Part shown: positions 48,302 through 57,555 of the stretch, piece by piece
Position numbering within the stretch: position 1 is the stretch's first letter
How the letters are laid out: every line of letters starts with the position of its first letter
Origin: Psychrobacter sp. Pi2-52
GTDB taxonomy: Bacteria > Pseudomonadota > Gammaproteobacteria > Pseudomonadales > Moraxellaceae
Assembly (NCBI RefSeq): GCF_904846705.1
Contig: NZ_CAJHBS010000005.1
Span: 62,001 to 126,000 of the forward strand
Direction of reading: 5' to 3'
DNA length: 64,000 nt
The notes under the pieces: model-generated
What the model was told of the DNA's origin: nothing
Databases searched by the model: none
What the model saw: the letters and a program-made list of their open reading frames with translations, nothing else
Program-made: the position numbers and the translations under genes

Positions 48302-48333
48302 GTTACAAGACAACCGAATACAAGGAAAATATA

Positions 48334-49209
48334 ATGAGTGTATTAATCGATAAAGATACCAAAGTATTGGTACAAGGTTTTACTGGTAAAAATGGTACGT
48401 TCCATTCTGAACAAGCCATCGAATACGGTACAAAAGTAGTTGGTGGTGTGACGCCAGGTAAAGGCGGTCAAACGCACCTAGGCCTACCAGTATTTAACAC
48501 TATGGCGGAAGCAATGGAAGCGACTCAAGCTGACGCTTCTGTTATCTACGTACCAGCACCATTTGTACTAGATTCTATCGTTGAAGCAATCGATGCTGGC
48601 GTTAAGTTAATCGTTGTGATCACTGAAGGCGTACCGACTATCGATATGCTAAAAGCAAAACGCTATCTTGAAGAAGCTGGCGATGTGCGTCTAGTTGGTC
48701 CTAACTGCCCAGGCGTTATCACTCCAGGTCAGTGCAAAATCGGTATCATGCCAGGCCATATCCATCAGCCAGGTAAAGTAGGTATCATCTCACGTTCTGG
48801 TACATTGACTTATGAAGCCGTCGCTCAGACTACTAAGCTTGGTTTTGGTCAGTCAACTTGTATCGGTATCGGTGGTGATCCTATCCCTGGTATGAACCAG
48901 ATTGACGCATTGAAACTATTCGAAGCTGATCCACAAACTGAAGCTATTATCCTAATCGGTGAGATCGGTGGTACTGCTGAAGAAGAAGCTGCTGCTTACA
49001 TCAAAGATCATGTAACTAAGCCAGTTGTTGGTTATATCGCTGGTGTTACTGCTCCAGAAGGCAAGCGTATGGGCCATGCTGGCGCTATCATCTCTGGTGG
49101 TCAAGGTACTGCTGAAGAGAAATTCAAAGCGTTTGAAGATGCTGGTATCGCGTATACACGTGACCCATCTAAGCTTGGCGACAAGCTAAAAGAAGTTACT
49201 GGTTGGTAA
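48334..49209 (+). CDS. sucD: Succinyl-CoA synthetase alpha subunit
   Basis: The 291-residue subunit has the CoA-binding Rossmann domain ([35 protein letters not shown]), [40 protein letters not shown] and the phospho-histidine site [19 protein letters not shown]. It pairs with SucC. A caaggaaaatata leader precedes the ATG. It is the last gene of the TCA cluster; a terminator lies 50 bases downstream. Confidence 0.98.
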   Translation: MSVLIDKDTKVLVQGFTGKNGTFHSEQAIEYGTKVVGGVTPGKGGQTHLGLPVFNTMAEAMEATQADASVIYVPAPFVLDSIVEAIDAGVKLIVVITEGVPTIDMLKAKRYLEEAGDVRLVGPNCPGVITPGQCKIGIMPGHIHQPGKVGIISRSGTLTYEAVAQTTKLGFGQSTCIGIGGDPIPGMNQIDALKLFEADPQTEAIILIGEIGGTAEEEAAAYIKDHVTKPVVGYIAGVTAPEGKRMGHAGAIISGGQGTAEEKFKAFEDAGIAYTRDPSKLGDKLKEVTGW

Positions 49210-49258
49210 GATAGGCATTAGTCTACAGTTAAACTACTAAATCTACATTGAAATATGA

Positions 49259-49291
49259 TAAAGACACCCCTACAATGGGGTGTCTTTTTAT
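49259..49291 (+). terminator. Intrinsic terminator after sucD
   Basis: The stem aagacacccc / ggggtgtctt with a six-base loop is followed by a T run. It ends the suc operon and argues for starting galE at 49305 rather than at 49248 before the stem. Confidence 0.9.
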
Positions 49292-49304
49292 ATCTGAATC
49301 TCTT

Positions 49305-50366
49305 ATGAAAACCAAGATACTAGTTACGGGCGGTGCTGGATATATCGGTTCCCATACCTGTATAGCATTGCATGAAGCAGGCTATGATATTGTCGTATAC
49401 GATAACTTATCTAATAGTAACCGTGAAGCTATCAATCGAGTCTCTATTCTGATTGGACAGCCTATTGAGTTTATCGAAGGTGATATACGAGATACTGAGT
49501 TACTTAGAGAAGTCTTTGCTTTACACAAATTCTTCGGCGTGATTCACTTTGCTGGGTTAAAAGCAGTTGGAGAGTCGGTCTCCAAGCCATTGCTATATTA
49601 TAATAACAATGTCAGCGGCACCATAACCTTATTAGAAGTTATGGCAGAGTATAGCGTTAAGAATATAGTTTTTTCATCATCTGCCACTGTCTATGGTGAT
49701 CCTGAATCCTTACCCATCGATGAGAGATCGAAGCGTTCTTGTACCAATCCTTATGGACAAAGTAAGCTTGCAGTTGAACATATCTTAGAAGATCTAGCTG
49801 CGTCCGATGACAGTTGGAACCTGATTGCTCTCAGATACTTTAATCCAGTAGGGGCACATCCATCAGGACAGATTGGCGAAGACCCAAATGATATTCCTAA
49901 TAACTTGATGCCTTATATTTCCCAAGTGGCCGTCGACAAACTTGAAAAGCTTAGCATCTTTGGTAATGACTATTCTACTGTCGATGGAACAGGTGTCCGT
50001 GACTTTATTCATGTCACTGACTTAGCTCAAGGTCATGTGGCTGCCTTCGATTATTTAGAGAAACAAAGCAGACTAAACGAAAGTGGTACGACACAACAAT
50101 ATTCAGTAGGCTTTTTACCTATTAACTTAGGTACTGGCAAAGGTACGTCTGTATTAGAGTTGGTATGTGCATTTTCTGATGTATCTGGTCAGGCTATTCC
50201 TTATCAGTTTACAGATCGTCGAGCAGGTGATATTGCGAGTTGTTATGCCAGTGTCGATAAAGCGAAAATGTTGTTAGGGTGGCAAGCTGAATTATCGATT
50301 ACTGATATGTGTCAAGATACATGGCGTTGGCAGAGCATGTACCCAAATGGCTACGATGTTTCTTAA
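49305..50366 (+). CDS. galE: UDP-glucose 4-epimerase
   Basis: The 353-residue short-chain dehydrogenase-type epimerase starts MKTKILVTGGAGYIGSHTCI at 49305. It shows the Gly-rich NAD motif, HFAGLKAVGESV, a SSSATVYGD Ser, the catalytic YGQSK (Tyr-x-x-x-Lys), LRYFNPVGAHPSGQIGEDP and GTGVRDFIHVTDLA. The reaction interconverts UDP-glucose and UDP-galactose (or, in some homologues, the N-acetyl forms). No strong ribosome-binding site is visible. It opens the galE-galU-pgi block, which supplies sugars for surface glycans. Confidence 0.93.
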   Translation: MKTKILVTGGAGYIGSHTCIALHEAGYDIVVYDNLSNSNREAINRVSILIGQPIEFIEGDIRDTELLREVFALHKFFGVIHFAGLKAVGESVSKPLLYYNNNVSGTITLLEVMAEYSVKNIVFSSSATVYGDPESLPIDERSKRSCTNPYGQSKLAVEHILEDLAASDDSWNLIALRYFNPVGAHPSGQIGEDPNDIPNNLMPYISQVAVDKLEKLSIFGNDYSTVDGTGVRDFIHVTDLAQGHVAAFDYLEKQSRLNESGTTQQYSVGFLPINLGTGKGTSVLELVCAFSDVSGQAIPYQFTDRRAGDIASCYASVDKAKMLLGWQAELSITDMCQDTWRWQSMYPNGYDVS

Positions 50367-50446
50367 GTCACATGGCGTTACAGCTGTCTAATAATGCGTT
50401 ATGATTGTCTCATTTTCACCCATCTTCTTAATATAGCTAACATACT

Positions 50447-51331
50447 ATGAAAAAAATCACCCACGCCATTATTCCCGTTGCAGGCTTTGGGACACGTATG
50501 CTGCCATTGTCAAAATCTGTGCCAAAAGAGTTGTTACCGCTTGGCAATCGCCCTGCTATTCACTACGTGGTCGAAGAGGCCATCGCTGCGGGTGTCAAGC
50601 ATATTGTCTTGGTCGGTCATGCGCAAAAGAGCGCGATTGAAAACTACTTTGATATCAATGCCGAATTGGACAATCAATTGCGTCATAAAGGCAAAGATGA
50701 ACTGGCTGATAGCTTAAATTGGTTGCCAGAAGATGTGACTGTGTCGATGATACGTCAAGGTAAAGCGTTAGGTTTGGGACATGCAGTACTGGCAGCGCGA
50801 CCAATCATTGGTGAGCATGACTTTGCCGTATTATTGCCTGATGTCGTGCTTGATCCTTTTACTACTGATATGTCAACTGACAATTTGGCGTTTATGTTAG
50901 ATGCCTTTGCTACAGATGGTCATTCACAGATATTGGTTGATCAAGTAGCGGATGAAGATGTACATAAATACGGTATTGCTCAACTAGATGAAAAGCTCAG
51001 CGATACTAATGACATTAGTGAAGAAATAAATACTAATACTAGCTTTAAAGTGGCTGGTTTTGTAGAAAAGCCCAATTTAGATGATGCTCCTTCAAATCTG
51101 GCTGTGGTAGGACGCTATATATTTAGCAATAAGATATTCGATTACTTGACAAACACTAAAGCTTCAGTCGGTGGTGAAATTCAGCTGACAGATGCGATTG
51201 ACGCGCTCATTAGTGAATATGGTGTCCATGTCACAACTATGCGTGGCGATAGCTACGATGCAGGCGATATGCGCTCGTATATGCAGGCATTCATCTACTT
51301 TGCCGAACAGCAATTAGCAGACGATGAGTAG
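50447..51331 (+). CDS. galU: UTP-glucose-1-phosphate uridylyltransferase
   Basis: The 294-residue nucleotidyltransferase starts MKKITHAIIPVAGFGTRMLP and has the UTP-binding motif GFGTRMLPLSKSVPKELLPL. RQGKALGLGHAVLAARPIIG, FAVLLPDVVLDPF and FVEKP plus AVVGRYIF follow. It makes UDP-glucose from UTP and glucose-1-phosphate, which also draws on the phosphoglucomutase encoded nearby. The gene ends four bases before pgi, so the two are probably co-translated. Confidence 0.96.
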   Translation: MKKITHAIIPVAGFGTRMLPLSKSVPKELLPLGNRPAIHYVVEEAIAAGVKHIVLVGHAQKSAIENYFDINAELDNQLRHKGKDELADSLNWLPEDVTVSMIRQGKALGLGHAVLAARPIIGEHDFAVLLPDVVLDPFTTDMSTDNLAFMLDAFATDGHSQILVDQVADEDVHKYGIAQLDEKLSDTNDISEEINTNTSFKVAGFVEKPNLDDAPSNLAVVGRYIFSNKIFDYLTNTKASVGGEIQLTDAIDALISEYGVHVTTMRGDSYDAGDMRSYMQAFIYFAEQQLADDE

Positions 51332-51334
51332 CTG

Positions 51335-53014
51335 ATGGAAGAGATAAAGGGCGACAAAGCATATAGCAGTGCTCGACATTCTAAATACTGGCAGCAACTA
51401 CAGACGCTTGCAAAACATCCATGGTCGCTTGCACAGTTATTTGCGCAAGATGATAATCGCGCTAAGCATTTCAGTGTGCAGGCTGGTGCGCTGTATATGG
51501 ACTTTAGTAAGCAGCGTATCGATCAGACAGTATTGTCTAACTTACTAAGTTTGGCCGATAGTTGTGAGCTAGATGCTCGTATTGATTCGTTACTACAAGG
51601 AGCGATGGTAAATACCAGCGAGCAGCGTGCTGCATTGCACACAGCATTACGATTGCCAGAGACAGCGACATTACAAGTCGATGGACAAAATATTGTCACT
51701 GATGTACATCATAGTTTGGCACAAGTAGCACGCCTCTCAGAGCGCGTGCGCAATGGCACGTGGCGCGGGTTTTCTGGCAAGGCAATTACAGATGTTGTCA
51801 ATATTGGGGTTGGCGGTTCTGATCTTGGCCCACTCATGGCAACTACAGCGCTCGACGAATGGGCAGATACCAGTATTGAAGTGCATTTTGTCTCCAATAT
51901 GGACGGTACGCAGCTTGATAATCTACTCAAGCATTTAAATCCTGAGACCACACTATTTATTATCTCTTCCAAATCCTTTGGTACGGTTGACACTTTATCG
52001 AATGCTAAGACGGCATTATCTTGGCTACTTGTGACGGCAAAACTCCGTGCAGGTACAGAAGATAGTGTATTGCGTCGTCACTTTATCGGCATCTCAGCCA
52101 ATAGTGAAAAAATGAGTGCTTGGGGAATTCATCCTGAGCATCAGTTGCAGCTTTGGGAGTGGGTCGGCGGTCGATTTTCTCTATGGTCAGCAATTGGCCT
52201 TGCCATTGCTATTCGTATCGGTATGAATGGCTTTAAGGCTCTATTAAGCGGTGCTCATAGTATGGATGAGCATTTTGCACAGGCTGATTTTGCTGATAAC
52301 TTACCAGTATTGCTAGGCTTACTGGCTGTTTGGAACAGTACTTTTTTACAAGTAAACGCGCACACTGTATTGCCTTATGATGGCCGATTGGGCTATCTAC
52401 CTAGCTATCTTACCCAGCTAGAGATGGAGAGTAATGGTAAGTCTGTTACTCGGAATGGGGATCATATTGACTATGATACGTGTCCAATTCTATGGGGTGA
52501 AATTGGCTCAAATGCACAACATGCATTCTATCAGCTGCTACACCAAGGTACGCAGCAAGTCTCCTGTGATTTTATCGCTTGCGTGCGACGCTACGGTGAT
52601 GAGGCGCAGAACTCATCATTGCAGCAACAGCACGAATTGTCTTTAGCCAACTGTCTTGCGCAAAGTCGAGTATTGGCATTTGGCAATGCTGCTGTGACAG
52701 ATCTGGTTGATCCACAGACAGTGTCTCATGCGGACAAATATAAGTACTACCGTGGGAATCAACCGTCAACTACATTACTGATTGATGAGCTGACGCCGCA
52801 TAGCTTAGGCGCATTGATAGCGCTCTACGAGCATAAGGTCTATGTCATGGCCAGCATTTGGGATATCAATCCGTTTGATCAATGGGGCGTTGAGATGGGC
52901 AAGCAAATGGCAGACTCCGTACACCATGCTATGCAGCACGTGCAGAAAGATTCTCAAGGTCTATTTGATACGTCTACTGACCAATTACTACAGCGTATCA
53001 AACAGCTGTCCTAG
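51335..53014 (+). CDS. pgi: Glucose-6-phosphate isomerase
   Basis: The 559-residue enzyme has the family signatures: VVNIGVGGSDLGPLMAT, FIISSKSFGTVDTLSNAKTA, FWEWVGGRFSLWSAIGLAI (here LWEWVGGRFSLWSAIG), YLTQLEMESNGKSVTRNG, GEIGSNAQHAFYQLLHQGT with the catalytic Glu, and the final HKVYVMASIWDINPFDQWGV with the conserved Lys region near GVEMGK. It interconverts glucose-6-phosphate and fructose-6-phosphate. It begins three bases after the galU stop. Confidence 0.97.
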   Translation: MEEIKGDKAYSSARHSKYWQQLQTLAKHPWSLAQLFAQDDNRAKHFSVQAGALYMDFSKQRIDQTVLSNLLSLADSCELDARIDSLLQGAMVNTSEQRAALHTALRLPETATLQVDGQNIVTDVHHSLAQVARLSERVRNGTWRGFSGKAITDVVNIGVGGSDLGPLMATTALDEWADTSIEVHFVSNMDGTQLDNLLKHLNPETTLFIISSKSFGTVDTLSNAKTALSWLLVTAKLRAGTEDSVLRRHFIGISANSEKMSAWGIHPEHQLQLWEWVGGRFSLWSAIGLAIAIRIGMNGFKALLSGAHSMDEHFAQADFADNLPVLLGLLAVWNSTFLQVNAHTVLPYDGRLGYLPSYLTQLEMESNGKSVTRNGDHIDYDTCPILWGEIGSNAQHAFYQLLHQGTQQVSCDFIACVRRYGDEAQNSSLQQQHELSLANCLAQSRVLAFGNAAVTDLVDPQTVSHADKYKYYRGNQPSTTLLIDELTPHSLGALIALYEHKVYVMASIWDINPFDQWGVEMGKQMADSVHHAMQHVQKDSQGLFDTSTDQLLQRIKQLS

Positions 53015-53051
53015 CGATAATGGTGTGTCAATAATATAGGAAAGCACGCTC

Positions 53052-54437
53052 ATGGAAACGGCTTTAGATGGTAGCCATATGAATAAATATAACAATAAAT
53101 CTGAACCAAACCAATTAACTGATTCCACAGTCTGTGTGCTTATTGGTCACAGTATAGAGGCGATTACCAGTGCAGTAGTGCTGGCAAGTCTTGGTCAGTG
53201 TGTGCATCTTTACGCAGACAAGGCGCTACTGACGCAGCAGATACAACAGTATGGTTTTGAGCATCATCTGCAAGCGCTGTGGCAAATGTATGAGCAGCAG
53301 CAGGTCATTATCAGTAAGGAATTACCAGCTAGAGCCGATATGCTAATAAAAGGCTACGAAGCAGCTGGTCATAACGAAACTGATGCTCAAAATACGGTGA
53401 CGCTTTATTGGTTGTTTTTAGACAGTGTCAAGCTAGCATGGACAGAAGACAGCTGGATTACCGTGTTTAATCACAGCTATCAGCAGGCGCTACCTGTGAT
53501 TATGAGCGGCATTGAGCAATTAGGCCATGTAGCCGATTTGGCTCAGCGTTTACAACGTGCTTGGGTCTATTATGTGCCATTTGTATTCTTACAAGATGGC
53601 GATGCGTATAGCTCGATGTTGAATCCTTCGTTATGGCTACTGGGTGAAAAGACAGCAAGTAGCAGCCAGCACTTGAATGTACTGAAGCCTTTAATGCAGC
53701 ACGCACGCGCTACTCATCATGCTGATATCGCAACGATAGAGTTTGCTCGCAGTAGTATCATGGCGATGCTAGCGACTAGAGTGAGCTTTATGAATGAGAT
53801 GTCACGTTTGGCTGATAGTCAAAATGTTGATATCAGTCAAGTCAGTCGCATTATGGGATTGGATGAGCGGGTAGGCAGTAGTTATCTAAAAGCAGGGTGG
53901 GGCTTCGGTGGTAATACTTTGCCCACTGAGCTGGCTAAATTGCAGCAGTCAAGCTATAGGCATAGCTTAGATATGCCTTTATTACAATCTATTATGCATA
54001 TTAATGAAGATCAAAAAGAGCTGATATTCCGTAAATTTTGGCAATATTTTGATGGTTTTATTGATAATAAAACAGTCATGATTTGGGGCGGTAGTTATAA
54101 ATCAGGTTCAGGACGTACTGCTAGCTCAGCTATCCATCCGTTATTAGCATTACTGTGGTCTTATAATATTCGCACACTGGTTTATAGTGATAAGGCACAG
54201 CACGAGCTTGCTGAGCTTTATCAGCAACAACCCTTGCTTGAGCTGATTACTAGTCCCTATCAACAGCTTTGCGATACCCATGCTATTTTTATTGTTAGTT
54301 GGTCACCACGAGATCAATTGGATATTGGCAAAATCAATCAACAAGCCATGCCAGTATTTGATGCGCAAAATGCACTGACACGCTCGCAAATTAATAGCTT
54401 AGTAGGTGACTATATGGGTATTGGTCGAACTAAATAG
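53052..54437 (+). CDS. UDP-glucose 6-dehydrogenase homologue without catalytic residues (probable pseudoenzyme)
   Basis: The 461-residue protein has the UGD fold: the central-helix segment IATIEFARSSIMAMLATRVS followed by FMNEMSRLADSQNVDI aligns with the dimer helix of UGD, GWGFGGNTLPTE (282-293) sits at the active-site loop, and a C-terminal Rossmann part ends YMGIGRTK. At the catalytic positions the usual GGSCFPKD is GGNTLPTE, so Cys is Thr289; the Lys is Arg233 and the Asn is Met237. The N-terminal NAD motif GxGYVG reads LIGHSIEA. It should not make UDP-glucuronate; a structural or regulatory role is only inference. A ribosome-binding site (ataggaaagcacgctc) and an intact frame argue against random decay. 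It follows pgi by 37 bases, with pgm converging beyond. Confidence 0.75.
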   Translation: METALDGSHMNKYNNKSEPNQLTDSTVCVLIGHSIEAITSAVVLASLGQCVHLYADKALLTQQIQQYGFEHHLQALWQMYEQQQVIISKELPARADMLIKGYEAAGHNETDAQNTVTLYWLFLDSVKLAWTEDSWITVFNHSYQQALPVIMSGIEQLGHVADLAQRLQRAWVYYVPFVFLQDGDAYSSMLNPSLWLLGEKTASSSQHLNVLKPLMQHARATHHADIATIEFARSSIMAMLATRVSFMNEMSRLADSQNVDISQVSRIMGLDERVGSSYLKAGWGFGGNTLPTELAKLQQSSYRHSLDMPLLQSIMHINEDQKELIFRKFWQYFDGFIDNKTVMIWGGSYKSGSGRTASSAIHPLLALLWSYNIRTLVYSDKAQHELAELYQQQPLLELITSPYQQLCDTHAIFIVSWSPRDQLDIGKINQQAMPVFDAQNALTRSQINSLVGDYMGIGRTK

Positions 54438-54463
54438 TTTGATTTAAGGTTTTCTGTGTATAG

Positions 54464-54500
54464 AAAAAAGGCTCGCTAATACTCATTAGCGAGCCTTTTT
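54464..54500. terminator. Bidirectional terminator between the UGD-like gene and pgm
   Basis: The perfect stem ggctcgctaat / attagcgagcc (loop actc) is flanked by A6 and T5 and serves both converging transcripts. Confidence 0.92.
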
Positions 54501-54538
54501 CGACTGACAATCAGAATTATTTTACTGGGGTAATCACT

Positions 54539-56026
54539 TTATGTTGGTACGGCACCTTGAGTTGCTAGCCACTGCTCTATCTCTTGGGTTTTAGCAGCTA
54601 GTAACGGTTGCTCGCCGCGACTTTCGATATTTAATCTGATAAGTGGTTCGGTATTCGATGCTCGCAAATTAAAGCGCCACTCTCCAAAGTTAAGACTTAA
54701 ACCATCAAGTGTCGATTTAATTGGTTGCTCGTTGCTGAATTTGGCTTCAATAGCGCTGATGATAGCTGGTGCATCGTGAGTAGTGAGGTGAAAGTTTAAT
54801 TCGCCTGAGCTAGGATAGGCGGCAATATAGCCTGTGACCAATTCGGATAGTGTTTTACCGGTGATAGACAATAGCTCAATAGTCAATAACCATGGAATCA
54901 TACCACTGTCGCAATAGAAGAAGTCGCGGAAATAGTGATGGGCAGACATTTCACCACCATATACAGCACCTGAGTCACGCATGACTTGCTTGATAAATGA
55001 ATGTCCAGATTTGCTAATGACAGCTGTACCGTTATGTTCTTCTATCACTGCTTCGGTATTATAAATTACCCGTGGATCATAGACGATTGATTCACTCGGA
55101 TATTTGTTCAAAAATGCTTGAGCGAGCATGCCGACGATGTAGCTACCATCGATAAATTCGCCACGTTCATCAAATAAGAAGCAGCGATCAAAGTCCCCAT
55201 CAAAAGCAATACCAAGATCCGCGTTGTTTTCCAAAACGGCTTTCTGGGTGGCCACTCTATTGGCTTCAATCATTGGGTTGGGGATGCCATTAGGGAAGCT
55301 ACCATCTGGTGTATGATGCAGTTTAACGACTTCAATCGGTGCATCTGCCTGTGCTAATTTATCGATTAATAAATCGACCACAGGACCTGCGCTACCATTG
55401 CCTGAATTAACGACCAGTTTGAGTGGTTTTAGTTTATCAGTATCGATAAAAGTCATGACATGATCGATGTACGCGCTTTTATCCGTCAATAACTGTAATT
55501 TGCCTGATTGATTATCCGTAGTGAACTGCCCAGATTCTGCCAGTGCTTGAATCTCTGCCAAACCATCATCAGCGCTGATTGGTTTTGAATGTTCTTTAAC
55601 CAGTTTTAGGCCATTATAATTGATAGGGTTATGACTGGCAGTCACTTCGATACCACCTAACGCCTGATAGTGACTGGTAGCAAAATATACTTCTTCAGTA
55701 CCACTCATGCCCAAATCAATCACATCAACGCCTGCATCCATCATACCTGTGATAGCTGCTTGCTTTAACTGCTCACTAGAGTGGCGAATATCACTACCGA
55801 TAACGATAGCAGGTTTTAGAATTGCTATATCATTGGCTTGAGTTTGAGCCGCTGCCTGATAACACTGATACAAAATCTGTGCAAACGCGCGCCCGATACG
55901 GTAGGCAATCTCTTCATTGAGATTGACCCCAAGCTCACCCCGAATGTCATAGGCCTTAAATGAGCTGATAGTAATAGGGTCGAATGTCGCAGCTGGTTGA
56001 TAGTTGGTGGTCGCAGAAGTGGACAT
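54539..56026 (-). CDS. algC: Phosphomannomutase/phosphoglucomutase
   Basis: The ATG at 56026 gives 495 residues; upstream frame residues are not like the family and include the mazG-facing promoter. FKAYDIRGELGVNLNEE opens it. The phosphoserine is in TASHNPINYNGLKLV, the metal loop in FDGDFDRC, substrate-loop residues in GGEMSAHHYF and the phosphate-binding loop in RASNTEPLIRLNIESRG. The same enzyme often handles mannose-1/6-phosphate and glucose-1/6-phosphate, supplying galU and mannose-derived sugars. The algC symbol rests on similarity to the Pseudomonas-type enzyme; manB or pgm would also be fair. Confidence 0.9.
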   Translation of the reverse strand: MSTSATTNYQPAATFDPITISSFKAYDIRGELGVNLNEEIAYRIGRAFAQILYQCYQAAAQTQANDIAILKPAIVIGSDIRHSSEQLKQAAITGMMDAGVDVIDLGMSGTEEVYFATSHYQALGGIEVTASHNPINYNGLKLVKEHSKPISADDGLAEIQALAESGQFTTDNQSGKLQLLTDKSAYIDHVMTFIDTDKLKPLKLVVNSGNGSAGPVVDLLIDKLAQADAPIEVVKLHHTPDGSFPNGIPNPMIEANRVATQKAVLENNADLGIAFDGDFDRCFLFDERGEFIDGSYIVGMLAQAFLNKYPSESIVYDPRVIYNTEAVIEEHNGTAVISKSGHSFIKQVMRDSGAVYGGEMSAHHYFRDFFYCDSGMIPWLLTIELLSITGKTLSELVTGYIAAYPSSGELNFHLTTHDAPAIISAIEAKFSNEQPIKSTLDGLSLNFGEWRFNLRASNTEPLIRLNIESRGEQPLLAAKTQEIEQWLATQGAVPT

Positions 56027-56164
56027 AATGATAAAGTTCCTCTCGCATGAGCAGTGGTAAAATGAAGTCGTCAGTAGCACAATTATAAGCCAAGCTGTGT
56101 TCAATGATACACTAACTATTAGACGAATCAGCAAACAACACATAAAACGATAAGAGCCATCCTT

Positions 56165-57031
56165 ATGAGTATTTCAGACAATAAAATTACCGTGCCCAAG
56201 CCCGTGCAAGGAACTCCAGACGCTACTGGCCAGCTTGATGATTTGTTAGCGTTGATGGCACGACTAAGGGCAGACTGTCCGTGGGACAAAAAGCAAACCA
56301 ATCATAGCCTTATTCCGTACGCCATTGAAGAGGCTTACGAGCTAGGCGAAGCGGTACAAAGCGACGATGATGAAGACATCAAAGGTGAGCTTGGTGATGT
56401 GCTGCTGCAAGTGGTATTTCATTGTCAGATGTATGCGGAGCAGGGGCGCTTTGATATGAGTGATGTTATTACGACCTTACAAGAGAAGCTGGTTCGTCGT
56501 CATCCACATGTGTTTGAAGCCGAAACGCTTAAAGACGATGCAGCAGTAAAAGTACGCTGGGATGAGATTAAGCTCGAGGAGCAGCAGGCACGCGAAGCAC
56601 GTGGTAAATCAAAGCGTCGCTTAGATCAAATCAAAGCGGGTAGTGCTTTGATGCAGGCGCAGGATGTACAAAAGCAAGCGTCAAAGTTGGGTTTTGATTG
56701 GGAAGGTATTGCAGGTGCCGTAGATAAGCTAGACGAAGAGATTGCTGAGCTAAAACATGAGCTAACAGATAAGTCTACAGCCGAGGTTAAAGCTAACATC
56801 AGAGAGGTCGAAAAAGAATTAGGCGACTGTATGTTTGCACTCGTGAACGTTGCACGCAAACTAAACCTTGATGCAGAAGCGGCTACCTTAACCTGCGTGC
56901 ACAAGTTTAAATCTCGCTTTGGTTATATTGAGGAGCAGCTAGAACTCGCTGGCAAGCAGTTAGAGGACAGCGATATAACAGAAATGGATGCACTGTGGGA
57001 AGCGGCGAAACAACATGAACGCTCATCGTAA
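56165..57031 (+). CDS. mazG: Nucleoside triphosphate pyrophosphohydrolase MazG
   Basis: The 288-residue protein has two MazG repeats. The first has LLALMARLRADCPWDKKQTN, PYAIEEAYELGEAV and GELGDVLLQVVFHCQM, the EExxE/ExxD metal-binding pattern. The second (about 190-270) has KLDEEIAELKHEL, EKELGDCMFALVNVARKLNL. It hydrolyses NTPs to NMPs and limits aberrant or stringent nucleotides. It overlaps the next gene by 17 bases. A divergent pgm lies upstream. Confidence 0.95.
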   Translation: MSISDNKITVPKPVQGTPDATGQLDDLLALMARLRADCPWDKKQTNHSLIPYAIEEAYELGEAVQSDDDEDIKGELGDVLLQVVFHCQMYAEQGRFDMSDVITTLQEKLVRRHPHVFEAETLKDDAAVKVRWDEIKLEEQQAREARGKSKRRLDQIKAGSALMQAQDVQKQASKLGFDWEGIAGAVDKLDEEIAELKHELTDKSTAEVKANIREVEKELGDCMFALVNVARKLNLDAEAATLTCVHKFKSRFGYIEEQLELAGKQLEDSDITEMDALWEAAKQHERSS

Positions 57032-57389
57032 ATTTTCATTTGCCAGCTTACTGACGACCACAGCTGTTAGTCTCCTATTGTCTGTGGTCGCACTCAGCAA
57101 TGCGAATGCAGATCCTTGTTTTGACGACCCTAAACGTGCCTATGAGTATTTAATCGCAAAAGAAAAAGCTATTACACAAGCGCGTGAACAGAAAGTCATT
57201 AATATCAATCGAGCCAATGAAGGCGAGCTAGTTTCGTTAGATGGTATCGGCAGCAGTAAAGCGCAGGCGATAATTTTATATCGTGACATGTTTGGCGATT
57301 TTAAGACAGTGGATGAGTTAGCCAAAGTGAAAGGTATCGGTGCAAAAACAGTCGAGAAAAACCAAAGACGTTTAAGCGTGCGCGATTAA
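57015..57389 (+). CDS. Secreted helix-hairpin-helix protein, ComEA-like
   Basis: From the ATG at 57015 the 124-residue protein has a signal peptide (MNAHRKFSFASLLTTTAVSL then VVALSNANA), cleaved before DPCF. A short helix region (about 35-58) and a ComEA-type double HhH domain follow: ININRANEGELVSLDGIGSS, KAQAIILYRDMFGDF, VDELAKVKGIGAKTVEKNQR. In naturally competent bacteria such periplasmic proteins bind incoming DNA. It overlaps the end of mazG, so translation may be coupled. The DNA-uptake role is inferred from the domain; no other com gene is in view. Confidence 0.85.
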   Translation: MNAHRKFSFASLLTTTAVSLLLSVVALSNANADPCFDDPKRAYEYLIAKEKAITQAREQKVININRANEGELVSLDGIGSSKAQAIILYRDMFGDFKTVDELAKVKGIGAKTVEKNQRRLSVRD

Positions 57390-57555
57390 TGATGGTGTTT
57401 TGCATTAATTAACCCTAATATTGACAAAATAGCATGTAAGTAAATGTCATAACACCCCCAGTAGGTCCAAAATTTGTTAAACTAGCGGGTACATCCGCCT
57501 GATAAACGCTGTGTTATTCAGGGGTAGTTAAAGAATACCGGCGAGGAGTAGATGC

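Noticed and set aside
49248..49304. Earlier ATG for galE at 49248
   Set aside because: The extra codons would read through the sucD terminator hairpin, and family similarity begins at 49305.
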